From Carposina sasakii (taxonomy: Eukaryota > Arthropoda > Insecta > Lepidoptera > Carposinidae), in contig CP053154.1 in assembly GCA_014607495.2 (NCBI GenBank), positions 9,176,001 through 9,240,000 on the forward strand: 64,000 nt of DNA, in the 5' to 3' direction. Within the stretch, counting starts at the first letter, position 1; each line of letters opens with the position of its first letter. A program made the position numbers and the translations under genes. Shown in pieces: positions 54,665-64,000 of this stretch. A model generated the notes under the pieces. The model did not search any database and was not told the origin of the DNA. It saw only the letters and a list, made by a program, of their open reading frames with translations.

Positions 54665-55265
54665 CCCATTTCCAGCATCAAGTCCTCGTCAATTAAAAAC
54701 ATGAAGAGAACCAGTCAAGACAAATTCAACGAGCCCAAACTCGATGGGTTTACTAAAAGGTAGACCAGGGTTACGTCTCCTACCTTCGAGCCCTATCATC
54801 AGACCAGCTCAGATGTTCCAGATTTCCAGCATCAGGTCCTCGTCAATTAGAAACATAAAGAGAACTAGTAAACACAAATCCAACGAGCCCAAACTCAATA
54901 GTTTTACTAAAAGGCAGTCCAGGGTTACGTCTCCTATCTTCGAGCCCTAACAGCAGACCAGCTCAGTGGTTTCAGAAGACATTAGTGTTTCAAATGTCAG
55001 ATCCCACATATGCTTGCAAGCAAACTGAGCGTGTAACATTCCTATCAGACCTAACAAACGACCTGATGACCTTGAAGACCTGAACCGATTTCCACCAAAC
55101 ATAGCTAAGAACACTCTCGATTGATATACCTTTCAAACAAAAAAAACCGCATTAAAATCGGATCATCCGTTTGGGAGCTACGATGCCACAGCAGACACAT
55201 ACACATTTACACACACACAGAGACACGTCAAACTTATAACACCCCGTCGTTTTTGCGTCGGGGGA
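54665..55265 (+). repeat. Tandem repeat (period about 153 bp) and element end
   Basis: TTTCCAGCATCAAGTCCTCG at about 54669 recurs as TTTCCAGCATCAGGTCCTCG at about 54822, each followed by CAACGAGCCCAAACTC and AGGGTTACGTCTCCTA. The block continues to the common terminus CACCCCGTCGTTTTTGCGTC near 55260. Confidence 0.65.
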
Positions 55266-55269
55266 CATC

Positions 55270-57330
55270 TTATTTACTTAAGCCTAGTAAATAACCTAAA
55301 GTCATAATACTACTTTACAGTAATTAACGATTTATTGATGAGAAGATGCTAATCGAGTATGAGCCAACCTTTTGTTTTTGTACCACATGATGGGCTAAGT
55401 AGATAGGTATAGTCAAACTAGATGTACTTAAATTGGAAATACTTAGACACTATCATTTAAATACCTATGTACCTAATTAAACTTTTAAACTAAATTAAAT
55501 ATTTACGAAATAAATAAACACTAACAGCATAACATGCCATGACACATGCATTGACAGCTGATGACAGCACGAATCACGCAAGAATATTTTTAGGCAGATT
55601 TGGATTTGAGGTAGACATAAAAAAGTTTTTATTTAATTATCAGGATCAAACAAAGACCTTGCAATGCGCCGACGGGATCAAAGTGGCAATTTTACTCCAG
55701 TTGGATTAATAGACGTAACCGCTTGATTGTGAACACTTATATACCTAACATTAAAAAATTACACAAAACCGTCATGAGAGACTTAAATATGCCGGTCACA
55801 AAAAACTGTCGATCTGGTGTAAGTGGATTACTGAACAAGCTAATTCATAAAGCCCTTTGACACACTTTATTAGCCGGACTAGGCTACTTACATGATACTT
55901 CCTCCTGCCCTTCCTTAACCTCTACCCATTTACCTACAGGTTGATCCTGTAAGTTAAGGTCTATCTTACATTGTAGTTATTTAGCGATTCAGTTGTTTAG
56001 AGATGTAGTCATTATGCAATTTCGTCTTTCTGCAATGATGCCATTTGCTATATAGACATTTTACTATTTAGTCATTCTAATACTGATCCAACTTACTCTA
56101 GTACCTAGGGGTTTATCGATTCCTAGCATCCATGAAGCTTGTCAGCTTAGCTTATCAGCCCCAATTTAGCTGTTATCGCATTGACTATTTAAATCTTACC
56201 TTCTCGTACCTACCTATTACTGATTTTACCTCGCCACGATCAAGTATTGGTACCAAGTCCCTGCCACGATTTGTCTAGTTTGTCAAATAAGATCAGAAAT
56301 AACTAACAGTATTATGTGGTCCGACAGAAGCCGCAAAAGTTATCTCTAAGTTATTAACTTATTTATTGACATTACAGCAAATTACAGCATTATCGTTGAC
56401 TATATTTTTTTAGCTATACTAGTACTGAGCCTGATGCACAGGATAGCAATAAGTATCATAAACAAGTGCATATTACAAAATGTACTCGTTTACAAACCTC
56501 TAATAATGATCGAAAGCTAACATATTATTTCAATGTTCGGGTAGTATAGCCAGGAGCTATAACTGTTTAGCAACATGCCAATCTAGCTCCGTGGCTAATC
56601 GTTTGGCCCTAGAAGGAAGTTTATTGTAGTCGGCGTTCGCGAGTGCTATTACGATTGTAATCGTATTCAAATTTAGGAATCGAGATTCTTGTCCTTATAA
56701 CATAGCCTTATCTTTACAAATATTCAAACTTTAGACATCCAGCGACCCCTTCTAAGTATTACTTATTTTCATAACTTCAATCTTTAAAAATTATAAAAAA
56801 GATGAGTTCCTCGGTTATATGTGTGGTTAGGTATATGCAAGTCCAGACACCCTTAATGATAATATTTTATAAAACTTTTCAGAAATTAAACATTTCATCA
56901 ATATATCTTACCTAGATTCGTAAAAGGACACACAGAGTACCTATGTCTACCATGCGTGATGCCCTGTTTTATTTCCGCTGTTAAAATAAAGCCGTTATAA
57001 GAGACTATCTACCGAATTCCACAGCAGTGTGGATTTGACATTTAACCGGATTTCATCAACTGACTCCAAAGTTTAGGGCGTAAAGAAGCAGTCATTGCTA
57101 TTTCCCTTGACATTATCATTAGATTCTGTCTGACATGGAAAGGTCATATCGAACCTCTGATACAACCAGCAAATAACTTGCACAGCCAAACAAGAAACAA
57201 ATTAAGTATATCACGAACAAATTCACCACAAAAAAATGATAATATGTTTTTACGAAATGCTGGAACAGTTAGTTCCAGCAAACATTAGAACCTTTTATTT
57301 GTAGAGGGCACAGAAGGCTGCAAAGATGTG
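55270..57330. other. No gene seen
   Basis: AT-rich sequence. I searched for PDZ-gene upstream exons on the minus strand and found none I can support. Confidence 0.4.
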
Positions 57331-57334
57331 AGGG

Positions 57335-57450
57335 GAATGCCAGGTCAGGGGGAGGGGGAGGCTGCAGTTGCCTCCAGGCTCAGAGGTGAGCAGAGCAACG
57401 ACCTCGTAGCCTCATCGCTAGCTACACTAGGACGTGACCACACCACACGT
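57335..57450. other. GC-rich patch of unknown role
   Basis: A purine-rich run (GGTCAGGGGGAGGGGGAGGC) followed by a GC-rich stretch. A minus-strand frame is open for about 37 codons but has no gene-like signature. It could be an untranslated exon or promoter of the whirlin gene. Confidence 0.25.
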
Positions 57451-58127
57451 AATATAATATGTTATGGCTTCTGACGACATAAGGCAAGGCAGTCATGGAC
57501 TCAATTAAAAAATCCTTTAAAATGCTCAAAAGGTAGGTACATACTAGGACTAAGCTGTTCCATTATCAAGTGATATTAGTGGTAGTATGTAGGTTTATTA
57601 GGAGTTTATCTACAAAGTCATTTGAACGTTCTGAAATTTAAAATTGGCCTTTGTTTCATCTATTCTTTTGCAACTTGATACGGGTATACTTATATAGGGT
57701 ATGTGTGACAGCGAGGCAAATACTGAGATACTGAACAAGTACCATTGTTTTCTGTTATTACTCGCAGGAATTTAATTTTTGATTTGATTCTACGCAATGT
57801 TTGCTTTCCGCGCCAATTGTATCGGGCGATCCTGCGACTAGTTGAATGGGCTTATTGGTTATTCTGTGATAGATACATTGCTGTTTTTTGAATCACTTGT
57901 GACTCTCCTTTGGGGTTGATTAATTAGCTGAACTTTTTTTAGAGTCACTTTTTTTTAAATCATCCATAGGTTAAATTTTTGCTTTTAAGTCGTTATTTAA
58001 GGCCTACTTAAACGAACCACACTATTTTTTCCCCTGGAAAAATTAAAAATTTCTTCTATGCTGCTCTGGTTCCCGGGCATGCTGTACAAGTCAGTAGAGG
58101 GACAAGAGGGTCTTGGTGTTTTGTAGG

Positions 58128-58275
58128 CGATGGACTGACCACCTGTCACTACTAACCGAACTTGTACATCTCAACTATACCCTCAAAATTGGTCAGAAGT
58201 CGCACCATGTGGTTCTATCGGCCCTTGGTGCTCTGTATACCCCGTAAGGGATAAAGGCGTGATTATATGTATGTG
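58128..58275 (+). repeat. (TATG)-tailed retroelement 3' end
   Basis: ACCCTCAAAATTGGTCAGAA, then CGTAAGGGATAAAGGCGTGA and TTATATGTATGTGA. Same tail as the plus-strand retroelement ending at 10577. Confidence 0.65.
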
Positions 58276-58279
58276 AAAA

Positions 58280-59595
58280 TTTCGGAATATTTCTGCAAAT
58301 TTTTTTACTAATTTTTACAAAAAGTCACTAATTTTCTGCTTAGAAAACTAGTAGATGTTTAAACAACATCCAATTTATCACAAGGTATGGCGCAGCCTAA
58401 TGTTCTTTCATTGACACACCGACGAGACTACATCGAGAATCCAGATTAGCCTTAATTAACTTGCCCGCACTTGCCTCGCCGCTGCAGCGCACGGTCTCGA
58501 TATGCATTTACAGTACAATGCATGTATGTGCAATGCATGTGCATTTCAATCAGATAAAAGTTTTTTTTTTGTAAACCTAAAACACTTCTGCACCTATATA
58601 TTTTCTTAACCGCATAGTAATGTTAGATATATGTATTGTCAAAAATTGCTAAGTAGAGAAATTGTTAACTTTCCACAGTACCTACATTTACCTTTTACAA
58701 AAGAAATGGTAAGTAAGTACTTTCTACATAAATATGAGCCAAGTCATCCAACTTATTTTCATGTGCATTTATTAGTAAGCCGAACAGGTGCCAGCTTGGC
58801 TAAGTTGGACATTACATACAACTGCTACTATATGTAGTATAATTGCTATTATTTTTTACACGCAGGCCCACAGAAAAGATCCCGTAAGTCTTCTAATAAG
58901 CCTCTACTACAATGTTAGCATCACTCACAGTCCTTCCCTTGTAATAGGTACCTACTTATCTTTAACTGTTTTATTATTAGGTATCACCTACATATAGTGA
59001 TGCTTTAAAGATTACTATTTCTAATAATAATTCACCTTAATCAATAAAACATCATCAATCGGCTGAGCCACCAAAATGGGAGAACTAAAATGAAACTATG
59101 CGGCAATATGACAAAATCGTGGAAGTGAAAGTTGTGTTTAACAAAGCTACACTTGCCGCAAAGTGTTTTATAAATGCTGCGTAACGCCAATATACATTTA
59201 GACGCGAAGTAGACGAACAAATAATTGTATTGTCGTCACTTATCTGCCTGCCATTATTTAGAATCGCTTGCAGGGAATATGTTGTAATCAACGCATGCAA
59301 TACAAGTCATAGCTGGTAACACGGTAAAACTAAATTATAAATATAATAATATGATTAGATACACACGTAGGTAAACCCTTTTCATATGAATTGGTAACCG
59401 CAATCATAACCAGATATTGCTCGTAACCGCAGACATAAGCCCTTAAACGTTATGCAAATCAGCTGAGGTATAGCAATAGATGTTGTACCTTGCATTCATC
59501 TCGGACAAAGGTAGACCTAGATGATTCATACAATACCACTGCATATTTTGGCTAAGTGATTCGTACATCAATCTTGTGGAAACAATAGATTTAGA
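58280..59595. other. No gene seen
   Basis: AT-rich sequence with a short GCATGT-rich stretch at 58500-58550. Nothing further supported. Confidence 0.4.
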
Positions 59596-59600
59596 TTATT

Positions 59601-59700
59601 GACCCGGTGGCTTAGTGGTTATAGCGGCCGGCACGGTTTGCAGCGGTCGTGGGTTCGATTCCCACTCGGGTGAAGAATTTTTTCCATTTTCTTTATTAAT
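59601..59700 (+). repeat. tRNA-derived SINE
   Basis: GACCCGGTGGCTTAGTGGTT (box A region) and GGTCGTGGGTTCGATTCCCA (box B), then the shared tail AATTTTTTCCATTTTCTTTA. Same family as 37524-37625. Confidence 0.75.
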
Positions 59701-59709
59701 AATTTTATA

Positions 59710-60990
59710 TTATAGATGAGGCTTTTTAGGTTGATAAAATCTCTATAATAGCCTTTGTGCGATATATGATTCAAAGTGCGGGTAGCAGGGCAAGCGACGC
59801 CAGCGCAGGTGGCAAGGGCGCTCGACCGTGAATCCACCGCCCCGTATAACAACTGTTCCCCGTTTTTTCTCTCATTCAAGAGCAACGGCCTCATTCAAAT
59901 AGCGAGCCACAGCTGAACATAAACCAAATAGTTATTCCAACGACCAGCCTCACCTTGTGGGTCATATTAGTGTAATGTCTAAACAAAAACCTGTTTCCTT
60001 GAAACGAGGAAACATTACTAGTGTTTTGATGGATAGCTGAGATAGATACGTGTGGAGATAAGTGGTCGTTGTCGTTGGTTAAATATTGTTCCACACGACT
60101 TGCTATGCCAGCGCATTTTTTGTGAGTACAGTACGACGGTGACACTCATGTATGCCAAATAATTCAATAATAACAACAAATCAACATTGTTAAATCTATA
60201 ACACAAAGGCACAAAGGATTATTTGCGAATTATGATAATAAACAATAATTATAAAAGGTTCATTACAGAAAATGCGCATGGATCAATGTTGCTAGGATAC
60301 AAAAGTAAAACTTTTAGGGTAACGACTGAGGGGATTCCTCATTTCCGGCGTTTCCTACTAATGCCCGGGAAGCCTGGTACCGGGCGAACAGGATTGGATT
60401 ACCACATTCCCCTAAACATACAGTACCTTTATAAAGATATACAAGGCACTCGTTCGTTGTTCTATTGGGTTTACCAGTGCATTCATAGTATTAGGTATAC
60501 CTACTTACACGTTATTTCACTTGTGGAAATCCATTTTGTAGATAATAGTGTGTCAGAGAAAAAGAGTCGGTAGCATAATTATTGGCATATTTTCTTAGAA
60601 AGGTGTAGATAGCACACTTTGGCTGTAAAACAACGACGGCGGACAAACCGGCCGCGACGAGTCCCGCCAATTAACCGCTTCTGACCCCTCCGGCCGCATG
60701 CCACACTATTCATATAAGCTAGTTCGACACAGCTTTATACGATTCAGAAATCTGATTTCACTAAGTCTCTTCTATCATTGTTTGGTTTAGTTACTGCAAG
60801 ACATCTCCTGTAGGTAGGTAATATGTTTGAGATGGGACAGAATATTTGGGACTAGTTACTTTTCTCTATGCTTGGGACTGTCGTCTTTATGATTATGGAA
60901 AAGATATAAGTAGGTACATCATGCAAAGCAACGCTTCACGAGTTAGGAGATACAGTATTATATTACCTAAGAATTATCTTCTCCTTTACA
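59710..60990. other. No gene seen; GC-rich patch near 60640-60700
   Basis: The patch ACAAACCGGCCGCGACGAGT is followed by CATATAAGCTAG, which could be a TATA box. No downstream exon is visible, so a promoter is not claimed. Confidence 0.3.
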
Positions 60991-61004
60991 TCCTATCCAA
61001 TATG

Positions 61005-61492
61005 TAGAACGTGGTTCTAAGGATCAGCTTGATACCTTCGAAAACTAAACTTCTACAGGATAGCATATTTTGCATGGGAATAAAAATTTATAATAAGCTC
61101 CCAAGGATCATAAATGATTTGAGTACTAAGGCTTACTCAAATGTAAATTACATACTTTTCTCGCAAAAAAGGCATATTACACGGTGCAAGAATATTTTAA
61201 TGACAAATTTTAACAATGTGCTAAGTACATATTCATTATATATAGGTATTTAATTTTAATTAATTGTATTAAAATAATAATTATAAATTTGTGTGGCCTA
61301 ATATGACATTCGCATGTTACCAATTAGATTTTTTAATGATGCCTGATTTAATTTCTTGTGCAATTGAATACACATTTGTATGCCTTTAGGGCGGGACATA
61401 GAAAGTCACATGAGGTACCTTTTTTATGTATAACATCTGTTCCTAACCTATGATCCACAAATAAACACATTTGATTTGATTTGATTTGATAC
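61005..61492 (+). mobile_element. Non-LTR retrotransposon 3' end with (TTTGA)n tail
   Basis: The frame from 61011 contains LLQDSIFCMGIKIYNKLPRI then NDLSTKAYSN, like the C-terminus of Jockey/CR1-type polyproteins (KGIKLYNKLP motif). About 200 nt of 3' UTR and a tail of TTTGATTTGATTTGAT repeats follow. It is severely 5'-truncated. Confidence 0.65.
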
Positions 61493-61499
61493 CTATGCA

Positions 61500-63200
61500 G
61501 ATGATCTGAGTGTTTTGCTTTACTTCAAAATCTGAAATGTGATCCTTTCAATTTTAATAAGAAGACCTCGCATAATTTACCAATATTTAGGTAAGTACTT
61601 AATATTATGAAACCCAATTAAGTTTATACAATCAGATAACCATTACGTTCGCCGGAGTCTGAGAGCAACAATCTACGATTGTAAGGGCTTTCGTAACGAA
61701 GGCACTACGACCTAGGCGTATACAGAATGATGTAGACGGTCTCGGGTAGCGCATATTTGCACAATAGCTAATTTTGCACCTGTGGCTCTTGTAACGGATT
61801 ACCTATTTCGATATACGTTTGAAGGAACGTCCACTGTTTATATTTAAAGCAAACTTGTACATGTGTGGTGATATACAGATTCAAAGATGGACAGTGGACA
61901 GCTTTTGAAGGAAAGTCGAAGATCAATTGAATTTACACATTAGAGTGAGGCCAACGAAACGAAATCGTCCTAGTATTAGATACGTTATTTGTCTTTTTGG
62001 TATCCTACTTATGAAGACGCCCGCCAGACGTGACGTAGTTTATGTAGGGCTGGTGCATATTTACAAGTTTAGTTTCTTTCTCAATCGAGGTAGATTATCT
62101 TCTATGTACAGTTTGTTTGTTTTTATTTAATTTGATTGGATATAACGTAGAATGTTACGGTAGCGTGTAATTGTTGGTCACGAGAACAGCTTAGTTCTCT
62201 CTCTAGGTCGCAAGTAGTAGATGATACTTTTATTTACCTTTTTCCTCCAACTTATCTTGTGCAATTTCATGTAATCATTTACGAAATCCATTTCTGTAAA
62301 CAACTAACAAACGGTATACATGCACTGCAGAACCAATTTGTATTTAGCTAAACCAAATTAACAAATCTACAAATTCGGAATCACCTATTCAATTCTACCG
62401 ACACACATAGGAATAAGAATTTCACTTCTAAAGTGAAAGATATAAACAAAGAAGAAAGCGGGTAATATGTAATTAAACATGTGCACGGTGCACAAGCATA
62501 GGTAGCTCAGAAATCGTTGGAAAAAACCTGGTGACTCCATGAATGGGTGGAAAGTAGCTGACGGACGCCGAGCGAAGTTTCTGTTCGCACGCTCAAAGCT
62601 GCTATAGACCTGCGACTTTTTAAAAGACAAGATATTGTTTTAGTATCATATTACATTTATAAGTAATTATGAGCCCCAGTGCATAGACAGCTACTCCTAG
62701 CTAGAACAAAGCGTTTGCAATGTTTTTAGTAAGTTATTTAGAGGGACAGTTATTTAGTTACTTATTTGATTGTTTTCTGTTTTTAATTTTTTCCAACATT
62801 CTACCTATTAACTACCTACCTACCAACCTAGCCTATCCACAGACTATTATCTAAAATGTTTTGACTTGATAGGAGTGCAATATTTCCGTCTTATATTAAT
62901 ACAGCTACAGTTTAATTAAGTAAATCTAATGCATTCGCTTGATGATAGCAACATAATTATTGACAGTCCGCTACCGCAGGATGCTCGACTGGTCAGGGAA
63001 AAAACTCGTAGGTACTCGGGTAGCCGGGTATCCTGTTTTTCACATCCCGTAATTTAAATCAGAGACCGCGCCGCCATTACCTCGCTTTGGATAGATTACG
63101 ATAATTTGAGCTATTTTTAGTTAAGTATGCAGTTTTTCGACGCTTCATCCACGAAGGATGTTTTGTAATGTATGCATTCGTTACTGTTCAAATAGCATTT
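61500..63200. other. No gene seen
   Basis: AT-rich intergenic or intronic sequence without recognised features. Confidence 0.4.
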
Positions 63201-63204
63201 AATA

Positions 63205-63375
63205 ACAGACTGCAGAAAAAACAAAATGTCAATATTATCCGGGATAAAAAGTAGCCTATATGTTAAGTGGGACCTAACACAATATATTCTTGAAAACTGC
63301 TTCGAAATCAGTCCAGCCGTTTCTGAGATTAGCGTGCACAAACATCGATCCGTTACAACTTTATTATATGTAGGT
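63205..63375 (+). repeat. Family A repeat, 5'-truncated copy
   Basis: GACTGCAGAAAAAACAAAAT, then GGGATAAAAAGTAGCCTATA and GTGCACAAACATCGATCCGT. Closest to the copy at 42862-43077. Confidence 0.68.
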
Positions 63376-63781
63376 ATAGATAGATAGACGTAGAAAATCA
63401 ATTTCTATAAAAACGTTTTTTTCGCCGTGAAATCGTTAAAATTTAAAATTTTACATTTATGTTATCTTGAAGCCTTCAAGATGTAGTACTAACTAAAAGA
63501 ATTACATACTTACATATGCATTACAGTACCTACTTATTGATTCGTTGTAAAACTGAAATAATCTTAAACCAAGGTTGTGATAGAGATAAATGGTGAAATG
63601 ATAAGAATTAATGCATAATCCAGGCATACTGTGGCACGGTCACGATACATTTTATGTTTATGTACTTGACAATTTGACAGTATCGAATCTCTCTGATACT
63701 ATGCCCTGATATAACAATGATAATAAAATCTTAGATCATAGTTATATCTCCGTATAATGTTTACATTCATTGTTTTTGGAC

Positions 63782-63970
63782 AATAGTGCTCCTAAGACTG
63801 GTTTTTATGTCACGCTGCTGCTGCCTGCTGATTTGTCGGCGCTCTTTCGAGACTATTTTTCAAGCCACCATGATAGGTCTGAAACGGATCCCTACTTCTG
63901 GTTCTGGAAATCATATGATAGCTTATATTTGATCGGATTACCCTATGCCTACGATGTTATGTTAAGATGG
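63782..63970 (+). CDS. Possible exon of an unrecognised gene at the right edge
   Basis: The frame reads GFYVTLLLPADLSALFRDYF then ETDPYFWFWKSYDSLYLIGL and reaches MLRW at a canonical donor GTAAGTAC (63971). A possible acceptor GGACAATAG ends at 63781, but the pyrimidine tract before it is short. The aromatic, hydrophobic composition is protein-like, and the rest of the gene would lie beyond the window. I do not recognise the family. Confidence 0.35.
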
Positions 63971-64000
63971 TAAGTACAAAACAAGGACCATCAGCATTCT

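Noticed and set aside
59619..59894. Minus-strand frame of 91 codons near 59.7 kb
   Set aside because: Its C-terminal part is the antisense translation of a SINE; the rest has no gene-like signature.

Overview
The window looks like genomic DNA of a moth or butterfly (Lepidoptera). It is AT-rich, its genes have many short exons with canonical GT-AG introns, and the introns hold repeat types I associate with lepidopteran genomes: tRNA-derived SINEs, non-LTR tails such as (TATG)n, elements ending in a GAAGTCGGTTAAAA-type terminus, and many small foldback elements. The order assignment is inference; no species is claimed.

Four host genes could be rebuilt by joining exons whose splice sites and phases agree. 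(1) 1-18841, minus: the chromatin remodeller ISWI, 15 coding exons, about 868 codons from the start ATG into the SLIDE domain, with the 3' end beyond the left edge. (2) 22890-26689, plus: a FASTK-family mitochondrial RNA-processing protein, three exons, 648 aa, ending in a RAP domain. (3) 29142-30947, minus: an unrecognised 253-aa protein in four exons. (4) 34135-54244, minus: a whirlin/dyschronic-type PDZ scaffold, 11 coding exons including a 25-nt microexon and one apparent 1-bp frameshift in a homopolymer. A possible exon of a further gene (plus strand) lies at the right edge.

The rest is mostly mobile DNA. ISWI intron 13 carries a whole 4.66-kb DNA transposon (964-5620) with perfect 34-bp terminal inverted repeats, a TAAT target duplication, a spliced-looking 5' leader and a broken gene for a DDE-type, RNase H-like transposase that I cannot place in a named superfamily. 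Its left end lies only 19 nt from the ISWI 3' splice site. ISWI intron 12 carries a nest about five insertions deep (6303-11045). The region upstream of the FASTK-family gene holds a 424-bp tandem duplication whose second copy is interrupted by a 932-bp THAP-encoding, P-like element. The whirlin introns hold foldback elements, SINEs, non-LTR tails and a perfect 28-bp hairpin.

The stretch 54.3-63.7 kb has no gene I can support. It holds scattered repeats, two GC-rich patches and one non-LTR 3' end. All family assignments are from reading the translated exons, not from a database search.
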